From: Mycobacterium noviomagense
GTDB lineage: Bacteria > Actinomycetota > Actinomycetes > Mycobacteriales > Mycobacteriaceae
Reading direction: 5' to 3'
Length of the DNA: 64,000 nt
Assembly (NCBI RefSeq): GCF_010731635.1
Contig: NZ_AP022583.1
Coordinates: 4,464,001 to 4,528,000, forward strand
In this document: positions 20,601 to 31,108 of the stretch, piece after piece
How the letters are laid out: every line of letters begins with the position of its first letter
Numbering within the stretch: position 1 is the first letter of the stretch
Translations under genes and position numbers: made by a program
Notes under the pieces: generated by a model
Databases searched by the model: none
The model's input: only the letters and a program-made list of their open reading frames with translations
What the model was told of the DNA's origin: nothing

Positions 20601-23600
20601 CGCTGCCTCGCAATGAGGTGGGGTCAATTCCGGCCCGCTCCAATGCTTCCCACGACAGTTCGAGGAACATGCGTTGTTGTGGGTCCATGGCCAGCGCTTC
20701 GGACGGCGCCACCCCGAAGAATGCCGGGTCGAAATCGGCGACGCCGTCGACGAAGCCGCCGGTTCGGGTGTAGCACGCGCCGGGCACATCGGGGTCGGGG
20801 TTGAACAGGCCAGCCAGGTCCCAGCCGCGGTCGGCGGGAAATTCGGTGAGCACGTCGCGGCCCTCGGCCACCATCTGCCACAAGTCGTCCGGGGAATCGA
20901 CTCCCCCGGGGAAACGGCACGCCATGCCGATGATGGCAATGGGATCGTCGCCGGTGGCACGCGCCGCTGGCACGTGTTTGATTTCCTGTGGCACGCCTGC
21001 GAGTTCGGTGCGGATGTAGGTGGCCAGTCCGCTGGGTGTCGGGTAGTCGAAGATCAGAGTCGGCGACAGCGCCAGCCCGGTAGCGGCTTTGAGCCGGTTG
21101 CGCAGTTCCACGGCGGTCAGCGAGTCGAAGCCGAGGTCTTGGAACGCCTTGTCGGGGTCAACCGCTTCCGGAGTGGTGTTGCCCAGCACGGTGGCGATGT
21201 GAGAGCGCAGCAGATCGAGCAGGATGGTGTGCTGCTGGTCTTCCGGCAGGCCGTGGAGCCGGTGCGCCAGAGCCGATTTCGACTTTGCAGCCACGAGCGA
21301 GTCGTCGACTTGGCGGCGACCCGGCGCGCTGACCAGTTCGGTGAACATCGGTGGTACGGCATCACCGCTGGCGCGTAGTGCGGTCAGGTCGATGCGGGCC
21401 GGCAACAGGAACGGCTCGTCGACAATGAGCGCGCTATCGAACAGCCGCAACGCCTCGTCGGACAAGAGGGCCAAGACACCGCTTCGGCCCAGCCGCGCCC
21501 GATCGGCATCATCGAGTGTGCCGGTCATTTCGCTGGCCTGTTCCCACAGGCCCCAGCCCAGCGAGATCGCCGGCAAGCCGTTGGCCCGCCGATGCACCGC
21601 CAAGGCATCCAAGAACGAGTTCGCCGCCGCATAGTTGGCCTGACCAGACGAACCCACCAACCCGGCCATCGACGAAAACATCACAAACGCCGACACATTC
21701 AAGTCACGAGTCAGCTCATGCAGATTCCACGCCGCATCCACCTTGGCCCGCAACACCACATCGACCCGATCCGTCGTCAACGAGGTGACCACCGCGTCAT
21801 CGAGCACACCGGCGGCATGAATCACCCCGGTCAACGGATGCTGCACCGGGACATCGGAAATCACCTTGGCCAGCGCCTCCCGATCGGCCGCATCACAGGC
21901 CACCACCGACACCTGGGCACCAGCGTCGCGGAGTTCACTGACCAGCTCATCGGCCCCCGGAGCGTCGGCGCCGCGACGGCTGAGCAACACCAGATGTCGC
22001 ACCCCATGGCGGGTCACCACATGCCGGGCCAGCGCCGAACCCGCCATCCCGGTACCACCGGTGATCAACACCGTGCCGGCCGCCCACCCATCAGGCATGG
22101 TCAGCACCACCTTGCCGATGTGCCGCGCCTGACTCAAATGCCGCAACGCCGCAGGCGCCCGACGAATGTCGAAGGTGGTGACGGGCAGCGGCCGTAATAT
22201 GCCGTCGTCGAACAGCTTTGCCAGTTCCAGCATGTACTGGTGCATGCGGTTACGGCCAGGCTCGAACAGGTCGAAGGCGCGGTAGCGCACGCCCGGGTAG
22301 TGTTCGGCGACCACGCCGGGGTCGCGGATGTCGGTCTTGCCCATCTCCAAAAAGACTCCGCCAGGTGCGACCAGTCGCAGTGAGGCGTCGACGAACTCGC
22401 CGGCCAGCGAATCGAGCACGACATCCATGCCACGCCCACCGGTGACCGCCCGGAACTTCTCCTCGAACTCCAGACTGCGCGAGTCGCTGATGTGGTCGTC
22501 GTCGAAGCCCATAGCGCGCAAGGTCTTCCACTTGCCGCGGCTGGCGGTGGCGAAGATCTCCAATCCGAGATAGCGCGCCAACTGCACCGCGGCCATCCCC
22601 ACGCCACCGGTGGCCGCATGGATCAACACCCGCTGCCCGGGCTGCACATTGGCGAGGTGAAGGAACGCGTAGTAGGCGGTGGTGAAAACGGCTGATATGC
22701 CGGCGGCTTCGGCGTAGGACCAGTCGGCCGGCATGGGTAGCAGCAGCCGAGTGTCGCCGCCGACCACCGTGCCGCTGCCGTCAGGGAAGAACCCCATCAC
22801 TCGATCGCCCACTGCGAATTCGGTTACCCCAGGGCCGACTTCGACGACCACACCGGCGGCTTCACCGCCCAGCAGCGCGTCATGGGTGAACATGCCCAGG
22901 GTGATCATCACGTCGCGGAAGTTGGTGCCGATCGCCCGGATAGCGACCCGCACCTGGCCGGGCTCTAGCGGAGCGTCGGCGTTGGGAACCGGCTCCAGAG
23001 TGAGGTTTTCGAACGTGCCGGCGCTGGTGAGACCCAGCCGCCACGGCCGATCCGCCGGCGGCACCAAGACGCCGTCGACGGCTGCACTGGCGTGCACCCG
23101 CGGAATGTAGGCGTGTTCCGCACGCAGGCAGACTTGCGGTTCGCCGGCCCCAAGGATCGCTGCCATCGCGGCGTCGTCGAGAGGAGCGTCGACGTCGGCG
23201 AGCACCAACCGGCCCGGGTGCTCGGTTTGCGCCGAGCGCACCAATCCCCACACCGCGGCCCCGGCCAAATCGCTGACGTCTTCGCCCGCCACCGACACCG
23301 CGCCGCGGGTGACAACGACCAGCGTCCCGGAGTCGCGCTCGCTCAGCCACGCCTGCACCGCGGCCAGCGCCTGGTGGGTGCGCTCGTAGACGCCTGCCGG
23401 CGCATCGGCGGGCAGCGACTCGAATACCTCGTGCGGCGGCGTCGCTTCGGCGCCAGCCGCAGAGGCCGGTGACCACACCACGTCGAAGAGTCGGTCCGCG
23501 CCTGACCCGGAAGCGGCCGCCATCAACTGCTCACCGGTGACCGGGCGGGCCACCATCGTCGCGACCGACAACACCGGCAAACCCAGACCGTCGGCCAGTT

Positions 23601-26600
23601 CGATCGACACTGCTGACGGACCGGCGGGCGCGAGTCGGGCCCGCACCGCCGCGGCTCCGGCCGCATGCAGTGTCACGCCTTGCCACGAAAACGGCAGGGC
23701 TACTTCGTCGCCATGGTCTGCAACCACGAGCGCATGCAGCGCCGCATCCAGCAACGCCGGGTGAACACCGAATCCGCTGACACCGCCGGCGGCTTCCGGA
23801 AGTGTCACTTCGGCGAACACCTCGTCGCCCCGGCGCCACATTGCGGTCAGGCCGCGAAACGCGGGACCGTATCCGTAACCGCGTGCCGCCACCCGCTCGT
23901 ACCCGTCGGTGATGTCGACCGCGGTGGCCCCTGGCGGGGGCCAGGCCGCCAGATCGGCTGCTGGCTCAACGGAACCCGACCGCAACGCCCCCTCGGCGTG
24001 GCAGACCCACGCGGCGTCGGCGTCGGGCCGGGAATACACCGACACAGTCCGCTGGCCCGATTCATCGACCGCGCCGACCACGACTTGAACGCTCACCGAT
24101 CCCGAAGCCGGCACCATCAGCGGCGTCCGCAGCGTCAACTCGTCGACAACCGAACAGCCCACTTCATCGCCGGCGCGGATCGCCAACTCCACAAACCCGG
24201 TGCCGGGGAACAACACGACGCCCGACAGGGCATGGTCGAGCAGCCACGACTGGGACGACGGCGAGAGCCGACCGGTCAACACCACACCGCCAGAGTCCGG
24301 CAACTCCACCACCGCGCCCAACAACGGGTGCTCGCTGGCGGCCAGTCCCAGTCCGGCGGCATCGGCACCGACACCGGAAAGCCAGAACCGCCGCCGCTCA
24401 AAGGCATACGTCGGCAACTCGACGAAACCGGCCCCGGGCAGCAGCGTCCGCCAGTCCACTGCGACACCGGACACGAACGCCTGGGCGGCCGACGTGAGGA
24501 ACCGCTGCAGGCCGCCGTCTTCGCGACCCAAGGTGGGCACGACGATCGGCTCGCCATTGCCGCCGACGCAGTGGTTGAAGGTGTCTTCGATGCCGGCGAT
24601 CAACGCGGGATGGGGGCTCGATTCGATGAACGTCCGGTAGCCGCGCTCGCAGGCGCTGCGGATCGCCTGATCGAATTCGACCGTCTGGCGGATGTTGCGA
24701 TACCAGTAGTCGGCGTCGAGGCCGGCGGTGTCGATGAGGCCGCCGGTGACCGTAGAAAAGAACGCGGCGCGCGAGGAACGGGGCTCGATGCCGGAGAGCG
24801 CAGCGGCGAGCTGGTCGCGAATCGCCTCCACGTCAACGGAATGCGACGCGTAGTCCACGTCGATGCGACGTGCTCGGATGTCGTTATCGGTGCACTGCTG
24901 CATCAGCTGCTCGAGTGCCGCGACTTCGCCGGACACCACGACCGCCGAGCGCCCGTTGACAGCGGCGATGCTGATCCGATCGGCGAACGCAGACAACAGC
25001 TCTCGCGCCCGCTCCACATCGCATGCCAGCGACACCATCCCGCCATGGCCAGCCAGTTCCCTGAGCAGCTTGCTGCGCAGCGTGACCACACGAGCCGCGT
25101 CACGCAGCGACAGCGCGCCGGCGACGTAGGCGGCCGCGATCTCTCCTTGGGAGTGGCCGATCACCGCGTCGGGGCGCACGCCGATCGAGCGCCACAGTTC
25201 GGCCAGCGACACCATCACCGCGAACAGTGCCGGCTGCACGACGTCCACGCGGTCCAGGCCCGGGGCCCGGGGAGCACCGCGCAGCACGTCGATCAGCGAC
25301 CAGTCGACGAATTCCGAGAAGGCCTGCGCGCATTCGTTGATCGTCTGTGCGAAAACCGGTGCGGTGTCGAGCAATTCGACGCCCATGCCGAGCCATTGGG
25401 AGCCTTGGCCCGGGAAGACGAACACCGCCTTGCCCGCTGGCCGCACGCCGCCCTGCACCACTGCAGTACCCGGGTTGTCTTCGGCCAGTTCCGCCAGCCC
25501 GGCACGCAACTGCTCACCGTCGGCACCGAGCACCACCGCCCGATGCTCGAAGGCCGAACGGCCCGCCAACGACCACCCGACATCGGCCGGGTCCAATTCC
25601 GGATGTGCGGCGAGGTGCTGCGATAGCCGGGCCGCCTGCTTGGCCAGCCCCGAGGCGGTCTTCGCCGACACCACCCACGGCACCACCGCCGGCTTCGGTG
25701 CGTTCTGGCGCGGCTCAGCAGCAGGAGCGGCCTCGATGATCACGTGCGCATTGGTGCCGCTGATCCCGAACGACGACACCCCTGCCCGGCGCATCCTGTC
25801 CTCAGCGGGCCAGGGCCGCGGTTCAGTCAGCAACGCCACCGACCCCGCCGACCAATCTACATGTGGGCTGGGCACATCGACATGCAACGTCGCCGGCAAC
25901 AGCTCGTGGCGCATCGCCTGCACCATCTTGATCACACCCGCCACGCCCGCGGCGGCCTGAGTGTGACCCATGTTCGACTTGATCGAGCCCAACCAGAGTG
26001 GCTCCGAACGGTTTTGCCCGTACGTCGCCAAAAGGGCTTGCGCCTCAATCGGATCGCCCAACGTGGTGCCGGTACCGTGGCCCTCCACCACATCAACGTC
26101 AGCCGGACTCAACCCGGCATTGGCCAACGCGGCACGCACCACCCGCTGCTGCGACGGACCATTGGGGGCAGTCAAACCGTTCGACGCACCATCTTGATTG
26201 ACTGCGCTGCCGCGCACCACCGCCAACACCGGATGACCCAACCGGCGGGCATCAGAAAGCCGCTCCACCACCAACATCGCGCCACCCTCGGACCAGCCGA
26301 CACCGTCGGCTGCGCCCGCATAGGGCTTACAGCGGCCATCCGGTGCCAGCCCGCGGTGCCGGCTGAACTCCACGAAGACCGTCGGAGTGGCATTCACCGT
26401 CGCGCCACCGGCCAGCGCCAGATCGCATTCGCCGGATCGCAGTGACTGCACCGCCATATGCAGCGCGACCAACGACGACGAGCACGCGGTGTCGACCGAA
26501 ACCGCGGGGCCTTCCAGCCCGAGCACGTAGGCCACCCGGCCGGTGGCCACGCTCGAGGTCATGCCGGTCAGCCGGTAGCCCTCGATCTCTTCGGCGAGCA

Positions 26601-27090
26601 TGCCGTAGCCCTGCACGATGATGCCGGCGAACACACCGGTGGCGCTGCCCCGCAACGAGGTCGGGTCAATTCCCGCCCGCTCCAACGCTTCCCACGACAG
26701 CTCCAGCAGCATCCGATGCTGTGGGTCCGTGGCCAACGCCTCGGCCGGCGAAACCCCGAAGAACCCCGCATCGAAACCCGCGACGTCGTCGACGAAACCG
26801 CCATAGCGGGTGTAGGACTTGTGCGGCGCATCGGGATCGGGATCGAACAAGCTGTCCAGGTCCCAGCCGCGGTCAGTGGGAAACTCCGACATGACGTCGC
26901 GGCCTTCGGCCACCATGTCCCACAGGGCCTCGGGTGCATCGACGCCGCCGGGAAAGCGGCACGACATGCCGACGATCGCGATCGGTTCGCTCGACCGTTC
27001 CAGCAACGCGCGGTTCTTGCTCTTCAGGCGCTCGACCTGCACCAGCGCTTTGCGCAGCGCCTCGGTCGCATGCTGGAGCTGATCAGCCAT
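14644..27090 (-). CDS. pks12: Bimodular mycoketide synthase Pks12
   Basis: A 4148-residue type I polyketide synthase (H37Rv Pks12 is about 4151). It makes the saturated methyl-branched chain of mannosyl-phosphomycoketide, an antigenic lipid, by repeated hand-over between two modules. Order: N-terminal coiled docking helix (1-33); module 1 KS (Cys203, His338, His376), AT (GHSQG, Ser647; YASH at 747-750, methylmalonyl type), DH (His953, Asp1115), ER (~1350-1660, [13 protein letters not shown]), KR (~1670-1900), ACP (Ser ~1988); module 2 KS (~2048, Cys2218), AT (GHSVG ~2664; HAFH ~2763, malonyl type), DH (~2930-3120), ER (~3385), KR (~3709), ACP (Ser4027); C-terminal docking segment rich in Asp/Leu. 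There is no thioesterase. ATG 27090 follows GAGGA. Confidence 0.96.
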   Translation of the reverse strand: MADQLQHATEALRKALVQVERLKSKNRALLERSSEPIAIVGMSCRFPGGVDAPEALWDMVAEGRDVMSEFPTDRGWDLDSLFDPDPDAPHKSYTRYGGFVDDVAGFDAGFFGVSPAEALATDPQHRMLLELSWEALERAGIDPTSLRGSATGVFAGIIVQGYGMLAEEIEGYRLTGMTSSVATGRVAYVLGLEGPAVSVDTACSSSLVALHMAVQSLRSGECDLALAGGATVNATPTVFVEFSRHRGLAPDGRCKPYAGAADGVGWSEGGAMLVVERLSDARRLGHPVLAVVRGSAVNQDGASNGLTAPNGPSQQRVVRAALANAGLSPADVDVVEGHGTGTTLGDPIEAQALLATYGQNRSEPLWLGSIKSNMGHTQAAAGVAGVIKMVQAMRHELLPATLHVDVPSPHVDWSAGSVALLTEPRPWPAEDRMRRAGVSSFGISGTNAHVIIEAAPAAEPRQNAPKPAVVPWVVSAKTASGLAKQAARLSQHLAAHPELDPADVGWSLAGRSAFEHRAVVLGADGEQLRAGLAELAEDNPGTAVVQGGVRPAGKAVFVFPGQGSQWLGMGVELLDTAPVFAQTINECAQAFSEFVDWSLIDVLRGAPRAPGLDRVDVVQPALFAVMVSLAELWRSIGVRPDAVIGHSQGEIAAAYVAGALSLRDAARVVTLRSKLLRELAGHGGMVSLACDVERARELLSAFADRISIAAVNGRSAVVVSGEVAALEQLMQQCTDNDIRARRIDVDYASHSVDVEAIRDQLAAALSGIEPRSSRAAFFSTVTGGLIDTAGLDADYWYRNIRQTVEFDQAIRSACERGYRTFIESSPHPALIAGIEDTFNHCVGGNGEPIVVPTLGREDGGLQRFLTSAAQAFVSGVAVDWRTLLPGAGFVELPTYAFERRRFWLSGVGADAAGLGLAASEHPLLGAVVELPDSGGVVLTGRLSPSSQSWLLDHALSGVVLFPGTGFVELAIRAGDEVGCSVVDELTLRTPLMVPASGSVSVQVVVGAVDESGQRTVSVYSRPDADAAWVCHAEGALRSGSVEPAADLAAWPPPGATAVDITDGYERVAARGYGYGPAFRGLTAMWRRGDEVFAEVTLPEAAGGVSGFGVHPALLDAALHALVVADHGDEVALPFSWQGVTLHAAGAAAVRARLAPAGPSAVSIELADGLGLPVLSVATMVARPVTGEQLMAAASGSGADRLFDVVWSPASAAGAEATPPHEVFESLPADAPAGVYERTHQALAAVQAWLSERDSGTLVVVTRGAVSVAGEDVSDLAGAAVWGLVRSAQTEHPGRLVLADVDAPLDDAAMAAILGAGEPQVCLRAEHAYIPRVHASAAVDGVLVPPADRPWRLGLTSAGTFENLTLEPVPNADAPLEPGQVRVAIRAIGTNFRDVMITLGMFTHDALLGGEAAGVVVEVGPGVTEFAVGDRVMGFFPDGSGTVVGGDTRLLLPMPADWSYAEAAGISAVFTTAYYAFLHLANVQPGQRVLIHAATGGVGMAAVQLARYLGLEIFATASRGKWKTLRAMGFDDDHISDSRSLEFEEKFRAVTGGRGMDVVLDSLAGEFVDASLRLVAPGGVFLEMGKTDIRDPGVVAEHYPGVRYRAFDLFEPGRNRMHQYMLELAKLFDDGILRPLPVTTFDIRRAPAALRHLSQARHIGKVVLTMPDGWAAGTVLITGGTGMAGSALARHVVTRHGVRHLVLLSRRGADAPGADELVSELRDAGAQVSVVACDAADREALAKVISDVPVQHPLTGVIHAAGVLDDAVVTSLTTDRVDVVLRAKVDAAWNLHELTRDLNVSAFVMFSSMAGLVGSSGQANYAAANSFLDALAVHRRANGLPAISLGWGLWEQASEMTGTLDDADRARLGRSGVLALLSDEALRLFDSALIVDEPFLLPARIDLTALRASGDAVPPMFTELVSAPGRRQVDDSLVAAKSKSALAHRLHGLPEDQQHTILLDLLRSHIATVLGNTTPEAVDPDKAFQDLGFDSLTAVELRNRLKAATGLALSPTLIFDYPTPSGLATYIRTELAGVPQEIKHVPAARATGDDPIAIIGMACRFPGGVDSPDDLWQMVAEGRDVLTEFPADRGWDLAGLFNPDPDVPGACYTRTGGFVDGVADFDPAFFGVAPSEALAMDPQQRMFLELSWEALERAGIDPTSLRGSATGVFAGVMTQGYGMFAAEPVEGFRLTGQLSSVASGRVAYVLGLEGPAMSVDTACSSSLVTLHMAVQSLRSGECDLALAGGVTINATPDIFVEFSRWRGLSPDGRCKAFAGAADGTGFSEGGGMLVVERLSDAQRLGHRVLAVVRGSAVNQDGASNGLTAPNGPSQQRVVRAALANAGLSPADVDVVEGHGTGTTLGDPIEAQALLATYGQDRAEPGKPLWLGSIKSNMGHTQAAAGVAGVIKMVQAMRHQLLPATLHVDVPTPHVDWSAGSVALLTEPRPWPAEGKPRRAGVSSFGISGTNAHVIIEAAPPVEVPVEDRPKPALVPWVVSAKTASGLSKQAARLSQHLAAHPEVDPADVGWSLAGRSMFEHRAVVLGTDGEQLVAGLGELAEGNQAGALVQGSVRPAGKTVFVFPGQGSQWLGMGMGLHAAYPVFAEVFNTVVAELDRHLLRPLREVMWGHDENLVKSTEFAQPALFAVEVALFRLLESWGIKPDYVMGHSVGELTAAHVAGVLSLENAAVLVVARGRFMQALPAGGAMVAVQATEDEVLPLLSAGLGIAAVNGPRSVVVSGAEEAVTAVAEHLREQGRRVHRLAVSHAFHSPLMEPMIDEFRTVAAGLAVGQPTIPIISNLTGELAGEDFGSPHYWARHIREAVRYADSVRFAHSAGANRFLEVGPGGGLTASIEESLPDAELVCLPMLRKDRPEPASLTNAVAQAFVSGLSVDWRAMLPGGRFVELPTYAFERRRFWLSSDGAAADAAGLGLSASDHPLLGAVVELPTSGGVVLTGRLSASSQGWLADHAVEGVVIFPGAGFVELVIRAGDQVGCGVVEELMLAAPLVVPATGSVAVQVVVGGADQSGSRGVSVFSRADTGSGWVLHAEGTLHAGTAEPGSELSAWPPPGAAPVDLADCYERLSARGYGYGPAFQGLTAVWRRGDEVFAEVTLPADAGVSPAGFGVHPAILDAALHALLVAGEADGVDGGVLVPFSWQRVCLHAAGASAVRARIVPMGPSSVSIELSDGLGLPVLSVGAMVARPVTGEQLRAALSGSGPDRLFEVDWSPHPSVSPAPVSWAHWGAAETAEPLESAPAAYVFESEPVKGLAGVYAATHAALAVVQSWLARDGASMLVVVTRGAIALPGEAITDLAGAAVWGLVRSAQTEHPGRLVLADVDGSIDDAAVAAILAAGEPQLCLRDGVVQIPRVHGSRAVDGLLVPPTDRPWRLGLTSAGTFDNVTLEPIPDADTPLQPGQVRVATQAIAANFRDVMITLGLYPDDDAVMGIEAAGVVVESASREGRFAVGDRVMGLFPEGTGTLAVTDERLLTKVPAGWSYADAATVSVVFATAYYALSRLADVQPGQRVLIHAATGGVGMAAVQLARHWGLEIFATASRGKWDTLRALGFDDDHIADSRSLEFEEKFRAVTGGRGMDVVLDSLAGEFVDASLRLVAPGGVFLEMGKTDIRDPGVVAQHYPGVRYRAFDLFEAGADGIQRILTELTGMFDALVLNPLPVTTFDIRRAPAALRHLSQARHIGKVVLTMPDGWAAGTVLITGGTGMAGSALARHVVTRHGVRHLVLLSRRGADAPGADELVSELRDAGAQVSVVACDAADREALAKVISDVPVQHPLTGVIHAAGVLDDAVVTSLTTDRVDVVLRAKVDAAWNLHELTRDLNVSAFVMFSSMAGLVGSSGQANYAAANSFLDALAVHRRANGLPAISLGWGLWNQASAMTGELGDVDFARFARDGIVAMSSEEALQLLDTALIVDKPFLLPARIDLTALKAKFDGGTLPPMFVDLINAPARRQVDDSLAAAKSKSALLQRLEGLPEDEQHTILLDLVRSNIATVLGNTTPEAIDPNRAFQELGFDSLTAVEMRNRLKAATGLALSPTLIFDYPNSAALAGYFRQELLGEAQPEAQAPAPGEAEIQRVVASIPVKRLRQAGVLDLLLSLANETNGAATSDAPEETSTKDIAEMDLDDLVNAALLNDDE
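15439..16068 (-). repeat. Pks12 module 2 KR tract, DNA-identical to module 1
   Basis: About 630 bp that appear base-for-base identical to 21544-22173, at a constant offset of 6105. It covers the ketoreductase, including its catalytic Tyr region [14 protein letters not shown]. Identity breaks sharply on both sides. Confidence 0.85.
21544..22173 (-). repeat. Pks12 module 1 KR tract, DNA-identical to module 2
   Basis: This is the partner of 15439-16068. A second nearly identical stretch at the same offset lies in the ER domain, about 22320-22495 against 16215-16390. Confidence 0.85.
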
Positions 27091-27413
27091 GTCGCTATTC
27101 CTCGCTTGGTTGTCCGGTGAAAGCGGGCTCACCGCGCAACGGGAGTCTGTGCCCGCAACGGTGTCGGCCTGGGCCGCGACCGCACACCGTCATTGGTGAG
27201 CAGCAAGGCCAACCTCGGCACGGTTTGTCAACACTCCCGATATCCCCCGGCTTTATACACGTCGCGGTGCCGCCGCACCGCGTCGCCCGCCCGATTCGCC
27301 GGCCAGGCACACGGCCAACCGCACCGCCCAGCCGTCATGGCGCGACTGTACCTGCAATCGGCCCTCAGCGGACACCGTGGTCAACCTCGCGCGGCAGCGG
27401 TGGCAAACCGCGA
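27091..27413. other. Intergenic region upstream of pks12
   Basis: These 323 bp between pks12 and the Rv2049c-like gene hold no convincing gene. On the minus strand there is a ribosome site just before pks12, a TTGACA (27231 to 27226) without a well-spaced -10, and TATAAA (27257 to 27252). The pks12 promoter probably lies here, but I cannot place it. Bases 27296-27413 lie downstream of the Rv2049c-like stop. Confidence 0.5.
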
Positions 27414-27746
27414 TCAGCGCCAGCCGTCGGCCGCCTCGATCGCCTGCAGCAGTGCGTCGCACAACTCGCGCAATTCGGCCTTTTCGGCGCCTTCGTCAAG
27501 CGCCGTGGCGACGTCTTCTGCGGCGCACCGCACCTGATAAACACGGTCGGACAGCTCGGCGGCCTCTCGGGCCGACAGCACCACCGCATCGGCTGGCAGC
27601 GCGTTGACTCCGCTGATCGAGGCCCGCTGTTCGTAGGCCCGTTGACGACAAGATTGCCGACAGTACTGTCGCCGCCGGCCCATCCCGCTATCGGCGACGT
27701 CACGACCACACCAGCGGCACGGCTGGGATCTGCTGCGACGCGTCAC
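27414..27746 (-). CDS. Small zinc-ribbon protein, Rv2049c-like
   Basis: The protein has about 110 residues with an N-terminal Cys cluster, CRWCGRDVADSGMGRRRQYC followed by RQSC, giving C-x2-C and C-x3-C pairs that probably bind zinc. The rest is helical and acidic (AREAAELSDRVYQVRCAAED). I chose GTG 27746 (VTRRSRSQPCRWC); another GTG at 27773 adds nine residues. It lies between pks12 and rbpA and is divergent from rbpA, as Rv2049c is in H37Rv. A nucleic-acid-binding role is plausible from the zinc ribbon, but nothing proves it. Confidence 0.72.
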   Translation of the reverse strand: MTRRSRSQPCRWCGRDVADSGMGRRRQYCRQSCRQRAYEQRASISGVNALPADAVVLSAREAAELSDRVYQVRCAAEDVATALDEGAEKAELRELCDALLQAIEAADGWR

Positions 27747-27828
27747 GCCTGAAGACTGTAACGGTGCGCGCACCGCGATCCCGGTATCATGGGTGGTCGC
27801 GTCGCGTTGCCCGGCGGCAATGGCGCAC

Positions 27829-27855
27829 GGGAACGCGTGAGCCTGTCAGAGCGTT
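27829..27855 (+). promoter_or_regulatory. ECF-sigma (SigH/SigE-type) promoter of rbpA
   Basis: GGGAAC (27829-27834) and CGTT (27852-27855) are separated by 17 bp. This matches the known GGAAY-N16-18-CGTT pattern of mycobacterial SigH and SigE. Streptomyces rbpA is known to be controlled by the SigH orthologue SigR, which supports the call. A strong GGAGGAG ribosome site (27890-27896) lies 7 bp before the ATG. Confidence 0.6.
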
Positions 27856-27903
27856 GTCAAGCCGAAGAGAAATTAGCTCAGAGGAGTTCGGAGGAGTAAG
27901 CCC

Positions 27904-28242
27904 ATGGCTGATCGCGTCCTAAGGGGTAGTCGCCTCGGCGCCGTGAGCTACGAGACTGACCGCAACCATGACCTGGCGCCACGCCAGATTGCGCGGTACC
28001 GCACCGAGAACGGCGAGGAATTCGAGGTTCCATTCGCCGACGACGCCGAGATCCCCGGTACCTGGCTGTGCCGCAACGGTATGGAAGGCGTACTGATCGA
28101 GGGCGACCTGCCGGAGCCGAAGAAGGTCAAGCCGCCGCGCACGCACTGGGACATGCTGCTGGAGCGGCGCACGATCGAGGAGCTCGACGAGCTGCTCAAG
28201 GAGCGGCTGGAAATCATCAGGCAGCGCCGTCGCGGTAGCTGA
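27904..28242 (+). CDS. rbpA: RNA polymerase-binding protein RbpA
   Basis: A 112-residue actinobacterial transcription factor that binds RNA polymerase and group I/II sigma factors and stabilises the open complex. The N-terminal tail and core (MADRVLRGSRLGAVSYETDR, GTWLCRNGMEGVLIEGD) precede the basic linker (KKVKPPRTHWDMLLERR), which contacts promoter DNA, and the sigma-interacting helices (TIEELDELLKERLEIIRQRR). Length and sequence are close to the M. tuberculosis protein. The gene follows a stress-type promoter and is convergent with ppm1. Confidence 0.96.
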   Translation: MADRVLRGSRLGAVSYETDRNHDLAPRQIARYRTENGEEFEVPFADDAEIPGTWLCRNGMEGVLIEGDLPEPKKVKPPRTHWDMLLERRTIEELDELLKERLEIIRQRRRGS

Positions 28243-28262
28243 CGGCCTGACAGCACAATCTG

Positions 28263-29072
28263 CTAGCGCTTGGAGCTGCTGGGCGCGGTAGTGGCTGCGC
28301 GGCGTGATCGGCCGTCCAGCCGCCCGTTGATCCCCCACTGGGCGACCTTCACAATCGCTTCGCGGATATTGGATCCGCTCATTTTGGACACGCCGAGTTC
28401 GCGCTCGGTGAACGTGATGGGCACCTCGACAACGGTGAAGCCGTTGCTGATCGTGCGCCAGGTCAGGTCGATCTGGAAGCAGTAGCCCTTGGAGTCCACC
28501 GCCGACAGGTCGATGGTCTCCAGCACCTCGCGCTGGTAGGCGCGGTAACCGGCAGTGATGTCGTTCACGCCGATGCCCAGCATCAGCCGCGAGTAGGTGT
28601 TGGCCACCTTGGACAGCGCGACTCGCCGCCACGGCCAGTTGCGCACCATTCCGCCGTCGATGTAGCGCGACCCGATAGCCAGATCGGCGCCGGCATCGAC
28701 GGCGTCGAGCAACCGGTGCAGTTCCTCAGGTGCGTGGCTGCCGTCGGCATCCATCTCCACCAGAACCGAGTACTGCTGCGCCAGTCCCCAGCCGAAACCG
28801 GCCAGGTAGGCCGCGCCGAGCCCGTCCTTGGTGGTGCGGTGCATGACATGCAGCCAGTCGGGGTTCGCCGAGGCCATTTCGTCGGCGAGTTGCCCGGTTC
28901 CGTCCGGGCTGTCGTCGTCGACGACAAGTACGTGCACGTCCGGACGGGCCTGGTGCAGCCGCTGCAGGATGAGGGGCAGGTTCTCCCGCTCGTTGAAGGT
29001 GGGGATGATCACCAGAGTGCGCTGGCTGGGACGCTCACCCGTAGCGCCGGATGTCGACTGGCCGGTGGTCAT
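28263..29072 (-). CDS. ppm1: Polyprenol-phosphate mannosyltransferase Ppm1
   Basis: A GT2 enzyme of 269 residues that transfers mannose from GDP-mannose to polyprenyl phosphate, giving the donor used for lipomannan and lipoarabinomannan and for protein mannosylation. Motifs: [41 protein letters not shown] (the DxD metal site) and GSRYIDGG. No membrane segment is evident. The ATG overlaps the stop of lnt in an ATGA junction. In H37Rv the two are one polypeptide (Rv2051c); here Ppm1 is separate, so it may bind Lnt to reach the membrane. Confidence 0.93.
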   Translation of the reverse strand: MTTGQSTSGATGERPSQRTLVIIPTFNERENLPLILQRLHQARPDVHVLVVDDDSPDGTGQLADEMASANPDWLHVMHRTTKDGLGAAYLAGFGWGLAQQYSVLVEMDADGSHAPEELHRLLDAVDAGADLAIGSRYIDGGMVRNWPWRRVALSKVANTYSRLMLGIGVNDITAGYRAYQREVLETIDLSAVDSKGYCFQIDLTWRTISNGFTVVEVPITFTERELGVSKMSGSNIREAIVKVAQWGINGRLDGRSRRAATTAPSSSKR

Positions 29073-31108
29073 GTCGCTCCTTTGTCTGGCCCGGACCGGG
29101 CTGCATGTCGCCCGCCTGCGGCGGGGGTTTCGTCATCATCCGCATCGGACGCGGCGTCTTCACCGTCGTCTGGCGGGGCGTCGGATCGGTCGCCAGGCGC
29201 AATCGAGTCGTCGGTGGACCGGCTGCGCTTGGGACGCGGGAACCACCCATTGTGCCTTATGGCGGCGAGCACTACCGCCACGGCGGCTCCCACCAGAACC
29301 CATTGCACGATCGGTCCCAAGCCTGCGGCCGGCGTCGTCGTGGTCTTGAGCCGCACCTGGTTGTCCAGGTAGGCGGGCACGAAGAAGTCGGTGCGTACCA
29401 GCTCGCGGCCGTCCGGCGCGACGACTGCGCTGATCCCGGTGTTGCTGGCGACGACGACGTAGCGGTCGAGTTCCACAGCGCGAAGCTTGGCGAAGGCCAG
29501 CTGCTGCTCGCTCATCCGCTGGTTGAAGTTGGCGTTGTTGGCGGGCACGGCCAGCACCTGCGCGCCGTTGTGGACGGATTCGCGCAGGGCGCGGTCGAAG
29601 ATCACTTCCCAGCAGGTGGCCACGCCGACGGGAACGCCAGCAGCGTGCACCACTCCGGCGCTTTCGCCGGGCACAATATTGCTCGCCCAGTCGGCCAGCG
29701 CGGTGAGATGGCGGAAGAATCCCCGCCAGGGGAGGTACTCGCCGAACGGCTGCACGATCTGCTTGTCGTGGCGCTCGCCCGGCCCGGTTCTCGGGTTCCA
29801 CACGATCACCGTGTTTCGGGCGGCCGGTTTGGCGCCGGCCGCGCCAGGAACGTCGGTCAGCGTGCCGACCAGGATCGGCGCTCCGATCGCGTCGACGGCA
29901 GCGGTGATCTGCTGGGCGGCGTCCGCGTTGAGCAGCGGGTCGATTTCCGAGGCGTCCTCGGGCCAGACGACGAACTGCGGTTGCGGTGCGCGACCGGCAT
30001 GGACGTCTTCGGCGAGCCGGATGGTTTCCCGGACGTGGTTGTGCAGCACCGCCAGCCGTTGCGCGTTGAAGTCCAACCCGAGTCGGGGGACGTTGCCCTG
30101 CACTGCGGCGACGGTGACGGTTGGGTCATTGTCGGCCCCCGCCCCGGAACGCCGGACCGGCGGCCACACGATGATGCTGGCCAACAGCACCAGGCAGATG
30201 CAGATCCCGGGCAATACGACCGCGGGAGGCGCTTCCGCGGTGTCGGTGGCTCCGGCGGCGGTGGCTCCGGTGGTGCGGCTGTGTCCCCACCACGCCACGA
30301 TTTCCAGCGTGATCGCGGTCAGGCTGCAACCGGTCAGCACGATCGCAGTCGACAACACCGACACGCCGCCGAGGCGGACCAGCGGCAGAAACGGTCCCTC
30401 GGTTTGGCCGGCAGCCACCACGCCCCACGGAAACCCGCCGAAGGGCACCGTGCATTTCGCCCACTCCTGGGCCGCCCACAGCAGCGCGAACCAGATAGGC
30501 CAACCGGGCAGTCGCCGTACCACCACGGCCAGCAGGCCGAAGAGGGCGGGAAACACTGCGCACACGATGACCAGCGCTGTCAATGGCATCGCGCCGACGA
30601 GGTCGGCGATCCAGGGCAGCAAGGACAGATAGAACACCAGCCCGAACAGATAGCCGTATCCCAGGCCGCCGAGCAGTGTGGTGGCCGGGCGGGTGAGGAC
30701 CCAGGCCAGCAGCGCGAACGCGACGATGGCGGCCCACCACCAGTTGAAGCTCGGGAAGCTGGCGCACAGCAGTAAACCGGCCGCGACCGTCATCGCGAGC
30801 CGCGGCAGCCGAGGCAGCAGGGCCTTGACCAAGCGTGGCAGCAGCACGGTGCGCAGCCAGCCAAGGATCGCGGCGCCGAGGTCAGCCAGTCGCTGTCGCG
30901 GTGCTACCCGCTGGCCGTGGTCTGCTTCTTCTGACGAGGCGGCGTCGTCGTCGACCGCAGTCTCGTGCCGACCGTCGGGGGTGTCGTCGGTTCCGGCATC
31001 GTCGTCAGCGACGTCGGTGCCGGTGTCGTCGTCACCGATCGCCGGGATGATCTCGGTGACGTCGTTGAACCGCCCGCCGCGAGGCAGCCACTTGGGTGTC
31101 CTAGCCAT
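29069..31108 (-). CDS. lnt: Apolipoprotein N-acyltransferase Lnt
   Basis: A 679-residue enzyme adding the third acyl chain to the N-terminal Cys of lipoproteins at the outer face of the membrane. An unusual acidic N-terminal extension of ~75 residues ([20 protein letters not shown]) comes first, then about six to eight transmembrane helices (from [20 protein letters not shown]), then a nitrilase-type domain with a catalytic Glu (VVWPEDAS), Lys ([14 protein letters not shown]) and Cys ([12 protein letters not shown]), and a final helix near [20 protein letters not shown] chose ATG 31108; the upstream amidohydrolase stops at 31101. Confidence 0.9.
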   Translation of the reverse strand: MARTPKWLPRGGRFNDVTEIIPAIGDDDTGTDVADDDAGTDDTPDGRHETAVDDDAASSEEADHGQRVAPRQRLADLGAAILGWLRTVLLPRLVKALLPRLPRLAMTVAAGLLLCASFPSFNWWWAAIVAFALLAWVLTRPATTLLGGLGYGYLFGLVFYLSLLPWIADLVGAMPLTALVIVCAVFPALFGLLAVVVRRLPGWPIWFALLWAAQEWAKCTVPFGGFPWGVVAAGQTEGPFLPLVRLGGVSVLSTAIVLTGCSLTAITLEIVAWWGHSRTTGATAAGATDTAEAPPAVVLPGICICLVLLASIIVWPPVRRSGAGADNDPTVTVAAVQGNVPRLGLDFNAQRLAVLHNHVRETIRLAEDVHAGRAPQPQFVVWPEDASEIDPLLNADAAQQITAAVDAIGAPILVGTLTDVPGAAGAKPAARNTVIVWNPRTGPGERHDKQIVQPFGEYLPWRGFFRHLTALADWASNIVPGESAGVVHAAGVPVGVATCWEVIFDRALRESVHNGAQVLAVPANNANFNQRMSEQQLAFAKLRAVELDRYVVVASNTGISAVVAPDGRELVRTDFFVPAYLDNQVRLKTTTTPAAGLGPIVQWVLVGAAVAVVLAAIRHNGWFPRPKRSRSTDDSIAPGDRSDAPPDDGEDAASDADDDETPAAGGRHAARSGPDKGAT

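Noticed and set aside
23665..25626. Long plus-strand reading frame of 653 residues opposite pks12
   Set aside because: It is antisense to the Pks12 ACP-to-KS region, has no recognisable domain, and its composition follows the codon structure of pks12.
27226..27231. TTGACA as the pks12 -35 element
   Set aside because: No TANNNT sequence lies 16-18 bp downstream on the minus strand, so a promoter could not be placed.
29051..30775. Plus-strand frame of 574 residues opposite lnt
   Set aside because: It lies antisense to a clear lnt gene and shows no motif.
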